A DNA stretch of 32,757 nt. Origin: Coriobacteriia bacterium (GTDB lineage: Bacteria; Actinomycetota; Coriobacteriia; Coriobacteriales; UBA8131). The stretch spans positions 1 to 32,757 of the forward strand of contig WRBR01000010.1 in assembly GCA_009784425.1 (NCBI GenBank), written 5' to 3'. The position numbers and the translations under genes are program-made. The notes below the pieces were generated by a model, which made no database searches, was not told the origin of the DNA, and saw only the letters and a list, made by a program, of their open reading frames with translations. Position 1 is the first letter of the stretch; each line of letters begins with the position of its first letter. This document shows positions 6,192 to 14,093 of this stretch, one piece after another.

Positions 6192-7424
6192 ATGAAAAAA
6201 TTTGAAGACTTAGGACTTGATCCTAAGCTAATGAAAGCTGTATCCAGACTCAACTACAAAAATCCAACCCCTGTACAAGAGCAAGCGATACCCCCCATAC
6301 TTGAGGGCAGGCATGTTGTTGCCTGTGCTCAAACAGGCACAGGCAAAACTGCGGCGTTTGCGCTGCCGCTTATTCAGCGTATTACGCGCGCTTCACGAAA
6401 GAAGGCTGTTCCCCATGCGTTGATCGTTACTCCCACGCGCGAACTTGCGGCTCAGGTGGAAAAAGTTGTGAGCATAGCAGCGCAGCCCTATGAGTACAAA
6501 GTACGCTTGGTTGTTGGCGGCATCAAATATAAACCACAGCTCGAAAGACTCAGGCGGGGAGTAGACATCTTGGTTGCTACGCCTGGGCGCCTGCTTGATC
6601 TTATCGATGACCAACACATTGATTTGTCTCAAGTGCAGGTTCTTGTGCTTGACGAAGCTGATCGCATGCTGGACATGGGCTTTTGGCCTCCCATAAAGAA
6701 GATTCTCGGCACGGTCTCTCCCGGCTGTCAAAAATTACTCTTTAGCGCTACCATCGGAAGTGAGATCAACAAAATGGTTGGCGTCCATATGCAAAATGCG
6801 GTGAAAATTGAGATAGCTCGCAAGGGTGAGACCGTTAGGCAGATAGATCAATCCTGCATGCCGGTGGAGCACAGCCAAAAAGCGGAGTTACTTCTTGCGC
6901 TTCTTGGCAGCAGCCCTGCCGGCAAAACGCTGATATTCACGCGCACCAAGCGACGAGCAGATGTGCTGGCAAAGATCCTGGGGAGAAACCAGATAAAGTG
7001 CCAGGCAATTCATGGCGATCGCAATCAATCTCAACGCACGAGAGCACTCAAAGACTTTACCACCGGCCGCATCAATATACTGGTTACTACTGATGTGATG
7101 GCGCGGGGCATTCACGTTGATAATATCGATTCCGTCATCAACTATGACACGCCCATCTCTCCAGAAGATTATATTCACCGCATCGGAAGAACAGGACGCG
7201 CCGGCAAGAGGGGTGACGCAACCACCTTTGTTTCCCCTGATGAGATCTCGGCGTTTCGCGACATTGAATTTCTGATGAAAAGTGTTATTCCTGTCAAAGA
7301 CATAGAGGGCTTTTCCTACAAAGAGTCTCGCATCGTCCCTCAAAAGGAACGAGCAGCAGTCAAGCAAAAGCCAAAGCCCTTTCAGCAGGGTAGACCCCAA
7401 AGATTAAGAGGGCGCCGCAGGTAG
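6192..7424 (+). CDS. DEAD-box ATP-dependent RNA helicase, RhlE-like
   Basis: A 410-residue helicase with all core motifs in order: Q motif (PTPVQEQAIPPIL), Walker A AQTGTGKT, PTRELAAQ, TPGRLLDL, DEAD, SAT, ARGIHVDNID and HRIGRTGRAG. Two RecA-like domains end near residue 370, followed by a short basic tail (KPFQQGRPQRLRGRRR) that probably binds RNA. The architecture and tail fit the RhlE/CsdA-like group acting in ribosome assembly and RNA turnover, often cold-induced. The gene is monocistronic, with a hairpin terminator overlapping its stop codon. A TANNNT box seven bases before the ATG suggests a leaderless mRNA. Confidence 0.93.
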   Translation: MKKFEDLGLDPKLMKAVSRLNYKNPTPVQEQAIPPILEGRHVVACAQTGTGKTAAFALPLIQRITRASRKKAVPHALIVTPTRELAAQVEKVVSIAAQPYEYKVRLVVGGIKYKPQLERLRRGVDILVATPGRLLDLIDDQHIDLSQVQVLVLDEADRMLDMGFWPPIKKILGTVSPGCQKLLFSATIGSEINKMVGVHMQNAVKIEIARKGETVRQIDQSCMPVEHSQKAELLLALLGSSPAGKTLIFTRTKRRADVLAKILGRNQIKCQAIHGDRNQSQRTRALKDFTTGRINILVTTDVMARGIHVDNIDSVINYDTPISPEDYIHRIGRTGRAGKRGDATTFVSPDEISAFRDIEFLMKSVIPVKDIEGFSYKESRIVPQKERAAVKQKPKPFQQGRPQRLRGRRR

Positions 7425-7450
7425 CACGGAGTGTGCTACCCACCAATTTT
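7420..7450 (+). terminator. Rho-independent terminator overlapping the helicase stop codon
   Basis: GGTAGCAC (7420-7427) pairs perfectly with GTGCTACC (7433-7440) around GGAGT. A TTTT run follows at 7447-7450, after CACCAA. The stop codon TAG (7422-7424) lies inside the left arm. Confidence 0.65.
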
Positions 7451-7714
7451 CTCCCTGCTCTTACACAGGGGTCTCAAACTGTGTCCATGACAGAGATTTC
7501 AATGTTGCGTTAAACTTAAGAAGATACGCCGCAAGTTCTGTGGTATCACCCCGTAGAGAGCTCTTTGCCGCTGTTATTGCCTGTCTGCGGACACACGGCA
7601 ACAAAATGCATCTGGAAACAGGAGCAAGGCATCAGATCTGCGGTGAGTAGGTTGAGTGGGCGTTGAGAACGGCGTTTTGCAGTCTGGTGAATCGAACAAT
7701 AGAGGTGGCAAAAA
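7451..7714. other. intergenic stretch without a recognised gene
   Basis: About 260 bases between the helicase terminator and the aquaporin gene. Only a weak 6-bp hairpin (ACACAG 7463-7468, CTGTGT 7479-7484) and the aquaporin ribosome site AGAGGTGG (about 7700-7707) stand out. No convincing promoter, riboswitch or small gene was found. Confidence 0.5.
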
Positions 7715-8467
7715 ATGGAAAAGCTTAAAAAGTATAGTGCGGAGTTTGTTGGAACCCTTGTATTGGTTTTCATGGGTTGCGGTAGCGCGGTAGTGTTAGG
7801 ATGCAGCATAGACGGGGGGCATCTCGCTGTGGCTCTCGCTTTTGGTCTCGCTATCGTTGCTATGGCCTATGTTATTGGCAACATATCTGGTTGTCATATC
7901 AACCCTGCTGTATCTCTCGCTATGCTTTTACGCAAGAAGATAAGCACTGTGGATTTCTTTGGATATATAGTTGCTCAAACTGCTGGAGCCATTGCTGCAG
8001 CCGGATTGCTGAGCCTGCTGCTGCTCTTTGGGATATCTGACCAGACTAGTGCATTGGGCTCAAACAGCATTGCCTATGCCGGCAGTGTGGGTGGCGCTTT
8101 GTTTGTTGAAGTAGTCCTGACTTTTATATTCGTCCTCGTTGTTTTGGGCGTCACCTCTGACGCAAGCAAAGGTGGCGTTGCTGGAATCGTCATTGGCTTG
8201 ACCTTGACCTTTGTGCACATAGTGGGTATTCCGCTAACCGGGACCTCCGTAAACCCGGCGCGCAGCATAGGTCCTGCCATTTTTGCTGGCGGCGACGCGC
8301 TGTCAGAGCTGTGGGTTTTCATCGTTGCACCACTAGCCGGCGCCCTGCTTGCGGTTTTGGTCTATTCACTGATAAACCCAAAAGTAAAAGCAGAAGCAAA
8401 AGAAGAAGCAAGACCAATAGCAAAACCAAAAGCTAAGCCAAGACCAAGACCAAAGGCTAAAGCTTAG
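7715..8467 (+). CDS. aqpZ: aquaporin (AqpZ-like MIP channel) with basic Ala/Lys/Pro tail
   Basis: A 250-residue six-helix MIP channel. Both half-helix motifs are present (GCHINPAVS and TSVNPARS). The His before the second motif (FVHIVGIPLTG) and the Arg after NPA are the narrow aromatic/arginine filter of water-selective aquaporins rather than glycerol facilitators. The first half follows AqpZ closely (FGLAIVAMAYVIG). The last 28 or so residues form an unusual cytoplasmic tail of repeated Lys/Ala/Pro/Arg blocks (KPKAKPRPRPKAKA), absent from E. coli AqpZ. The gene appears monocistronic. Its TAG stop is directly followed by GAGTCAATACGCCCCC, a fragment of the repeat family. Confidence 0.9.
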   Translation: MEKLKKYSAEFVGTLVLVFMGCGSAVVLGCSIDGGHLAVALAFGLAIVAMAYVIGNISGCHINPAVSLAMLLRKKISTVDFFGYIVAQTAGAIAAAGLLSLLLLFGISDQTSALGSNSIAYAGSVGGALFVEVVLTFIFVLVVLGVTSDASKGGVAGIVIGLTLTFVHIVGIPLTGTSVNPARSIGPAIFAGGDALSELWVFIVAPLAGALLAVLVYSLINPKVKAEAKEEARPIAKPKAKPRPRPKAKA

Positions 8468-8482
8468 GAGTCAATACGCCCC
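8464..8482. repeat. REP-derived fragment at the aquaporin stop codon
   Basis: TTAGGAGTCAAT (8464-8475) is identical to 5049-5060 at the 3' end of the PIN toxin gene, and is followed here by ACGCCCC. It includes the aquaporin stop codon. Confidence 0.45.
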
Positions 8483-8504
8483 CACCAGACGTTAGGTTGT
8501 ATGC

Positions 8505-9695
8505 CTACACTTCAATGAGTTGGTAGTTGCAGGATCCGAGTCCAATCTTTTGTGCGTGGTTAGTGGTGGTGCGCCAATCGGTTCTGGGCCAGACTGCGGC
8601 AAAGTAGTCTGCCTGTGAGTCTGCGGGGGTGCTTCCGCAGCAGGAATCTCCGGTTGATGCTGCGGATTGAGCGAGCTTTTCTGCCAGAACACTTCCTGGT
8701 ATAACAGGCTGTGCGTTGACCGCGTCTGCGCAGGCAACATCAAGGGCAACCGGATCAAACGATGCAAACATACCCACATCAGGAACCACCGGCACATCGT
8801 TGGTCTCGTAACAGTCACAATCGGGCGTTACATCGATGACCAGGCTCACGTGAAAATGGGGGCGACCACTGACTATTGCCTTGGTGTATTCTGCCACCTT
8901 GGCATCGAGGATGTCGTTTTGCCCGTCCCAGGCGGTGCTGATTGCATCGGTGGCGCAGGCTGAAATGCAATGCCCACATCCCGTGCAGAGATCCGGGTCA
9001 ATACGGGCTATTTTGTTATGGTAGCTGATGGCATCGCTCGCACAAAACCGCGAACACTTTGCGCAGCCGGTGCAATTTTTTGCTTTGACTACTGGCCCCG
9101 AGGCCGAATGCATCTCCAACTTTCCTGCCCTAGAAGAGCAGCCCATGCCGATATTCTTTAGCGTTCCGCCAAAACCCATTGCCATGTGCCCTTTAAAGTG
9201 GGTCAGCGTGATGAGTATGTCGGCATCCATGACTGCGCGGCCCACTCGTGCCTCTTTTAGCAGTATGCCGCCCTCAATGGGGACCAGAATCTCGTCAGAG
9301 CCCGTAAGGCCATCACCAATGATTATGTGGCAGCCCGTTGAGAAGGGAGAAAAGCCATGCTCGTAGGCAAGGTCGAGGTGCTCTAGAGCATTCTTGCGCC
9401 GCCCGGGGTAGAGCGTGTTGGAGTCGGTCAAAAAAGGCCAGCCTCCCTGCTCGCGCACCAAATCAACGAGAACCTTGGCATAGTTAGGCCGCAGATACGC
9501 TAGATTGCCCGCCTCACCAAAGTGCATCTTGATAGCGGTGAACTTGCGCTCAAAGTCTATCGTCTTCATGCCGGCAGCTTCAACCAGCTTGCTCAGCTTG
9601 CCTGCGTGGGTTTCGCCCGCCTCTAAACGCAGTGAGGTTTTGTAGACCAACGAGGCTTTGGCATCTGCAACAGCAGAAGTTGAAAAGTCATTCAT
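8505..9695 (-). CDS. DUF362 protein with two 4Fe-4S ferredoxin clusters
   Basis: A 396-residue DUF362-family protein. The N-terminal region carries family motifs such as KMHFGE and THFKGHMAMGFGGTLKNIGMG. Around residues 205-250 there are two CXXCXXCX3C clusters (CTGCAKCSRFC and CTGCGHCISAC) that bind [4Fe-4S] centres. The C-terminal domain contains DVGMFASFDPVALD. The role is probably electron transfer; the partner is unknown. The ATG at 9695 is chosen because AAGGAG lies six bases upstream; a longer frame to 9737 has no ribosome site. It is divergent from mttB, with about 256 bases between them, so shared regulation is possible. DUF2148, another cysteine-rich family, is encoded elsewhere in the window. 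Confidence 0.88.
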   Translation of the reverse strand: MNDFSTSAVADAKASLVYKTSLRLEAGETHAGKLSKLVEAAGMKTIDFERKFTAIKMHFGEAGNLAYLRPNYAKVLVDLVREQGGWPFLTDSNTLYPGRRKNALEHLDLAYEHGFSPFSTGCHIIIGDGLTGSDEILVPIEGGILLKEARVGRAVMDADILITLTHFKGHMAMGFGGTLKNIGMGCSSRAGKLEMHSASGPVVKAKNCTGCAKCSRFCASDAISYHNKIARIDPDLCTGCGHCISACATDAISTAWDGQNDILDAKVAEYTKAIVSGRPHFHVSLVIDVTPDCDCYETNDVPVVPDVGMFASFDPVALDVACADAVNAQPVIPGSVLAEKLAQSAASTGDSCCGSTPADSQADYFAAVWPRTDWRTTTNHAQKIGLGSCNYQLIEV

Positions 9696-9905
9696 GAAGA
9701 CTCCTTTGGAGTAGGTGAAAGCTGCCTCAGCAAGCATATCAGACTGAGGGACGAGCGCCAGGCTTCAGGACCCGATATATGTGTACGGCTGGGCTCAGGG
9801 ATCAGTGTCAGCTAATATGGATGCAGACAACTATGAGCATCTCTTCTGTTGCCAGCATTTTCCGATTTCTGTAGAGGCTTTTGGAAAATGGAAAGAAAAT
9901 CCGAG

Positions 9906-9936
9906 AGCTTGCACGGCGTTTTTAGCAAGCTTTTTG
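9906..9936 (+). promoter_or_regulatory. terminator-like hairpin in the mttB leader
   Basis: AGCTTGC (9906-9912) pairs with GCAAGCT (9925-9931) around a 12-base loop, and a T-run (about 9931-9935) follows immediately. This looks like an intrinsic terminator, yet it sits directly before the mttB ribosome site AAAGGAG (9937-9943) and ATG. Such a placement suggests transcription attenuation or translational control. The rest of the gap 9696-9905 shows no recognised riboswitch. Confidence 0.45.
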
Positions 9937-9951
9937 AAAGGAGTCACTAGT

Positions 9952-11373
9952 ATGAATGTAGCAGGACAATTACGAGTACTGACCAACGACCAGATGCAAA
10001 CGGTCCACGAAAAGGCCTGTGAACTACTCGAGAAAAAAGGAATCGTTTTTGAGACAGACGAATGCGTCGATATCTTCAAAAAACACGGCTGTAAGGTTGA
10101 GGGCAATACGGTATTTATCTCCAAGAACCTGGTGGATAAGAGTCTTGCTCAGGTTCCCAAAACCTTTACGCTTACCGCGCCCAATCCAGCGCGTTCAGTA
10201 GTTGTTGGAGAAGGCCTTTTGATTCATCCGGCCGGCGGCGAGGTGTTCATCCAGGATTACAACGGCCAACGTCGCATGCCAACACTCAAGGACTTTTCTG
10301 ATATCCAAAAGGTCTACCAAGCCTGCAAAAACATCGACATTGCTGGATACGCCCCCATAAGCCCCCATGATCTGGACCCGCGGAAAAGAAACCTCTGGAC
10401 CATGCTTGAGTCGCTCAAGGCTAGTGACAAGCCGATTCTCTCGCCTATGGAAATTGATACCATAGAAAAAAAAGAAGAGATATTCAAACTTTTTGAGGTT
10501 GGCTTTGGCAAGGACTGGGTTGCCAACAATTACTTTACCTGGCACGTGGTGTGCCCCAATTCTCCCTACCTTTACTCCGAGTTTGCCTGTGACGGCATCA
10601 AGGTCTACGCCGAGCGCAATCAGCCCATATGTATTGTGTCTGCCCCAATGTCCGGCATTACGAGCCCGGTTTTTTTGGTGTCCACGCTTATTCTTACCAT
10701 AGCCGAAGACCTGGCTGGTTTGGTGCTGGCCCAGTTAATCAAGCCCGGCGTGCCGGTGGTTTTGTCTGCTTCTTTGACCTATGGGTATATGCGCACCGCT
10801 TCATGGGAGTGCGCCAGCCCCGACACCTCGCTCATGTTGGCTTCGAGCATTCAGATGTTCAAGCACTTTTATAGGATTCCGGCGCGCGCCCAGACCGGCG
10901 TGACCTCGTCCAAGGCCATTGACTATCAGGCCGGCATGGAAGTTATGCAGAGCTTTTTGTATTCCGCGCTTGCGGGCGTTAATCTGACCAGTCAGACCGT
11001 GGGCACGTTGGCAAATCTCATGACCGTTTCGTTGGAAAAAACCGTATTAGACGACGAGCTTGTCAGCCGCGTGCGCCATATGGTCAACGGTCTGACCTTC
11101 AATGAAGAGCAGATGGGCATGGAGGACCTGTTTAACGCCGCTCCTGGTTCGGACTTTTTAACAAACGACTCTACGCTTGAATATTTTCGTGAGTATTGGG
11201 CTCCCACGGTTTCTGATTGGCGTTCAACCGAAGAGTGGGAGGCCGATGGCAGCAGGGATGTGGAAGCGGTTGCGCATGAAAAAGTTGTTAAGATACTGGA
11301 GGAGGCTCCGGAAAGCCTTTTAGACCCTGAGCAGGAAAAAGACATGATTGCCTACATCAACAGTATCGAGTAG
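9952..11373 (+). CDS. MttB-superfamily methyltransferase, non-pyrrolysine type
   Basis: This 473-residue protein belongs to the trimethylamine methyltransferase (MttB) superfamily. Typical features are VHEKACELLEKKGIVFE near the N-terminus and the glycine/alanine-rich barrel segments that follow. Classical MttB has pyrrolysine encoded by an in-frame TAG; here the frame contains no internal TAG. It therefore falls with non-Pyl members such as the glycine-betaine, proline-betaine and carnitine demethylases (MtgB, MtpB, MtcB), which pass a methyl group to a corrinoid protein. No corrinoid protein, reactivase or transporter gene is adjacent, so the substrate cannot be inferred. The ATG at 9952 has AAAGGAG eight bases upstream; the frame open back to 9781 contains the leader hairpin and is not coding. 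Confidence 0.87.
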   Translation: MNVAGQLRVLTNDQMQTVHEKACELLEKKGIVFETDECVDIFKKHGCKVEGNTVFISKNLVDKSLAQVPKTFTLTAPNPARSVVVGEGLLIHPAGGEVFIQDYNGQRRMPTLKDFSDIQKVYQACKNIDIAGYAPISPHDLDPRKRNLWTMLESLKASDKPILSPMEIDTIEKKEEIFKLFEVGFGKDWVANNYFTWHVVCPNSPYLYSEFACDGIKVYAERNQPICIVSAPMSGITSPVFLVSTLILTIAEDLAGLVLAQLIKPGVPVVLSASLTYGYMRTASWECASPDTSLMLASSIQMFKHFYRIPARAQTGVTSSKAIDYQAGMEVMQSFLYSALAGVNLTSQTVGTLANLMTVSLEKTVLDDELVSRVRHMVNGLTFNEEQMGMEDLFNAAPGSDFLTNDSTLEYFREYWAPTVSDWRSTEEWEADGSRDVEAVAHEKVVKILEEAPESLLDPEQEKDMIAYINSIE

Positions 11374-11420
11374 AGCTTTGTTCCTCTAGTGCCAATACTT
11401 ATAACAACTCGGTGACATAA

Positions 11421-11450
11421 CTTGACACGTAGGCACTTAGATTATATTCT
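11421..11450 (+). promoter_or_regulatory. dnaK operon promoter with HAIR-like HspR site
   Basis: TTGACA (11422-11427), 17 bases, then TATTCT (11445-11450) form a good sigma70-type promoter. Overlapping the -35 is CTTGACA-N7-ACTTAGA (11421-11441), which has the spacing of the HspR operator HAIR (CTTGAGT-N7-ACTCAAG) but matches fully only in CTTGA and partly in the right half. The final gene but one of the operon encodes HspR, so autoregulation here is plausible. Confidence 0.5.
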
Positions 11451-11541
11451 GGTTGCTGTTTGAAATAACGAGCTTCCCTGATTATTGGAAAAGGACTACA
11501 GGGGCGGAGTTTCCAGAGTAAAAGAAGTGAAAGGAACTAGC

Positions 11542-13452
11542 ATGGCAAAGATATTAGGAATCGACCTTGGTACCACCAACTCAGCTATGGCGGTTATGGA
11601 GGGCGGCGAGCCCACCATAATCGTTAACTCGGAAGGTGACCGCACTACTCCCAGTGTTGTGGGCTTTCGCAAAGATGGCGAGCGCGTGGTAGGCAAGGCC
11701 GCAAAGAATCAGGCAGTAACCAACCCAGAGAACACCATCTCCTCCATCAAGCGTTTTATTGGTCGCAAATTCTCTGAGGCCGCAAGCGAGCGCGAAACGG
11801 TTTCTTACAAGGTAATCAGCGGCAAAGATGGACGCGTTGAGATTGACATAGAAGGTAAGAAGTTCACACCGGAAGAGATAAGTGCCATGACACTGCAAAA
11901 GCTCAAAGCCGATGCAGAAAAGCACACAGGCAGCACTATCACGCAGGCGGTTATCACGGTGCCCGCGTATTTTAATGACTCCCAAAGGCAGGCCACCAAG
12001 GACGCCGGCAAGATTGCCGGTCTTGAGGTATTGCGTATCGTCAACGAGCCCACGGCAGCTGCTCTGGCCTACGGCCTGGACAAAGCCGGCAAGGATGAGA
12101 AGATCTTGATCTTTGATCTGGGCGGCGGAACCTTTGATGTTTCTATCCTGGAGCTTTCTGACGGCGTGTTTGAGGTGCTCTCCACCAACGGTGATAATCA
12201 CCTGGGTGGCGATGACTGGGATCACGTGGTTATCAACTGGCTGGCTGACAAGTTCAAAAGTGATAATCAGATAGACCTGCGCGCAGACAAAATGGCCCTG
12301 CAGCGTCTGAAAGAAGCCGCCGAGAAGGCCAAGATGGAGCTTTCTTCCACGCAACAGACCAACATCAATCTCCCCTTTATTACCGCAGATGCCAACGGCC
12401 CCAAGCACCTCGATTACACGCTCTCGCGTGCCGAGTTTGAGAAGATTACGGGCGACCTGTTGCAGCGCTGTAAAAAGCCGGTTGAAAACGCCATGAAGGA
12501 CGCCGGCATCGCTATGGGCGATGTTGCCGAGGTCATCCTCGTGGGTGGCTCCACTCGCATGCCAGCAGTGCAAGAGCTGGTCAAGCGTCTCACCGGCAAA
12601 GACCCCCACATGGGAGTCAACCCTGACGAAGTGGTGGCACTCGGTGCTGCCGTACAAGGTGGCGTGCTCGCCGGCGACGTTGAGGGCATTTTGCTCCTGG
12701 ACGTGACCCCGCTCTCCCTTGGTGTAGAGACTATGGGCGGCGTCATGACCAAGATGATTGAGCGCAACACCACCATTCCCACCAAGAAGACTGAGATTTA
12801 CTCCACGGCTGCAGACGGACAGACCTCCGTTGAGATTCACGTGCTGCAAGGCGAGCGCGAGATGGCCTTGGGTAACAAGACCCTGGGCAAGTTTCAGCTG
12901 GGCGACATTCCGCCGGCACCGCGCGGTATTCCGCAGATTGAGGTGACCTTTGATATCGACGCCAACGGCATTGTGAATGTTTCGGCCAAGGACAAGGGCA
13001 CGGGCAAAACGCAGAAGATCACCATCTCGGGCTCCACGGCGCTGAGTGATGACGAAGTCAACCGCATGGTCAAAGACGCAGAGCTCCATGCCGAAGAAGA
13101 CGCCGCCCGCAAGAGCGAGGTTGAGGTGCGCAATACGGCCGACTCGCTGGTGTATTCCACACAAAAGACGGTGGACGAGCTGGGCGACAAGGTCCCCGAA
13201 GACACCAAGAGCGCGGTAACCGCTGCTATTGAAGAGCTCAACACTGCCATTGCAGGCAGCGACGTTGATGAAATCAGAGCCAAGACCGAGGTACTGCAGC
13301 AAGCCGGCTACAAGCTCGCCGAGATTGTCTACGCTGACGCGCAGGCTGATGGTTCCGAGGGCGCAGCCGCTGCCGGCGAAAGCGTAAACAGCGATGGCGT
13401 CATTGATGCTGAGTACGAGGTTGTTGAGCCTGAAGCAACCGACGATAAGTAG
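11542..13452 (+). CDS. dnaK: chaperone DnaK (Hsp70)
   Basis: A 636-residue Hsp70. It begins with [12 protein letters not shown] and has the full ATPase domain, including [14 protein letters not shown], the phosphate-2 loop [13 protein letters not shown] and [10 protein letters not shown]. The substrate-binding domain ([26 protein letters not shown]) and an acidic C-terminal lid follow. It folds client proteins in ATP-driven cycles with DnaJ and GrpE, both encoded immediately downstream. The ATG at 11542 has AAGGA six bases upstream; a GC-poorer extension back to 11485 is not coding. It is the first gene of dnaK-grpE-dnaJ-hspR-clpB. Confidence 0.98.
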   Translation: MAKILGIDLGTTNSAMAVMEGGEPTIIVNSEGDRTTPSVVGFRKDGERVVGKAAKNQAVTNPENTISSIKRFIGRKFSEAASERETVSYKVISGKDGRVEIDIEGKKFTPEEISAMTLQKLKADAEKHTGSTITQAVITVPAYFNDSQRQATKDAGKIAGLEVLRIVNEPTAAALAYGLDKAGKDEKILIFDLGGGTFDVSILELSDGVFEVLSTNGDNHLGGDDWDHVVINWLADKFKSDNQIDLRADKMALQRLKEAAEKAKMELSSTQQTNINLPFITADANGPKHLDYTLSRAEFEKITGDLLQRCKKPVENAMKDAGIAMGDVAEVILVGGSTRMPAVQELVKRLTGKDPHMGVNPDEVVALGAAVQGGVLAGDVEGILLLDVTPLSLGVETMGGVMTKMIERNTTIPTKKTEIYSTAADGQTSVEIHVLQGEREMALGNKTLGKFQLGDIPPAPRGIPQIEVTFDIDANGIVNVSAKDKGTGKTQKITISGSTALSDDEVNRMVKDAELHAEEDAARKSEVEVRNTADSLVYSTQKTVDELGDKVPEDTKSAVTAAIEELNTAIAGSDVDEIRAKTEVLQQAGYKLAEIVYADAQADGSEGAAAAGESVNSDGVIDAEYEVVEPEATDDK

Positions 13453-13464
13453 AGATGATGCCTT

Positions 13465-14076
13465 ATGGACAAGGATATCAAGAGTGGTTCCCCGCATGGC
13501 GGGGAACCCACCTCAAAGAAGCATAAGAAGAAGTTAGATTCTGAGGCGCGTGATGCTGCAGTGGAGTCAAGCTCTGCCGCAGCTGAGCAGGAGATTCAGG
13601 ACAACATCGATGCAGAGACCGAGCATCTGAGCGCACTGGCCAGCGCCTTGGCTGAGGCTGAGGAACTGCGCGACCGCCACTTGCGCCTCAAGGCTGAGTG
13701 GGACAATTACCGCAGACGCACCGAGGCCGAGCGAGCCGATGAGCGCAGCCGCGCAACTCAGCGCCTGGTAGAGAAGATTCTTCCCGTATTAGACGACATG
13801 GAGCGTGCCTTGGAGCACAGTAACTCCGCCGGGGACGAGTCTTTCAAAGAAGGCATAGTTCAGGTTCTGAGCAAACTCCAGAGCGTTTTAGAAAGCGAAG
13901 GAGTGAGCGTTATCAATCCAAAGGGCGAGCCCTTTGATGCCAACCTGCACTGCGCTCTCTCCAAGGTTGAGGATAAGAAAGTTCCTGACGAAACCGTGGT
14001 AGAGGTGTTCCAAAAAGGCTACCTCATGGGCAGCCGGGTACTACGCCCCGCAGCCGTAGTAGTGAGCCACAAGTAG
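13465..14076 (+). CDS. grpE: nucleotide exchange factor GrpE
   Basis: A 203-residue GrpE. The disordered basic/acidic N-terminus leads into a long coiled coil (LAEAEELRDRHLRLKAEWDNYRRRTEAER), then the four-helix and beta-wing domain that engages DnaK, ending with GYLMGSRVLRPAAVVVS, close to the family signature. It releases ADP from DnaK. It lies 12 bases after dnaK and 17 before dnaJ in one operon. The codons read SGSPHGGEP where CCCCGCATGGCGGGG forms a short palindrome (13491-13505), probably incidental. Confidence 0.96.
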   Translation: MDKDIKSGSPHGGEPTSKKHKKKLDSEARDAAVESSSAAAEQEIQDNIDAETEHLSALASALAEAEELRDRHLRLKAEWDNYRRRTEAERADERSRATQRLVEKILPVLDDMERALEHSNSAGDESFKEGIVQVLSKLQSVLESEGVSVINPKGEPFDANLHCALSKVEDKKVPDETVVEVFQKGYLMGSRVLRPAAVVVSHK

Positions 14077-14093
14077 AGAGGGGGTGGTAGCTA

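Noticed and set aside
9781-9951. N-terminal extension of the MttB-family protein
   Set aside because: The region holds a terminator-like hairpin and the ribosome site for the ATG at 9952; the family starts at that ATG.
9952-11373. Pyrrolysine-containing MttB
   Set aside because: There is no in-frame TAG before the terminal stop, so pyrrolysine insertion is not needed.
11581-13497. 638-codon open frame antisense to dnaK
   Set aside because: It is a codon-bias shadow of dnaK, as is often seen opposite this gene; no ribosome site and no known protein family.
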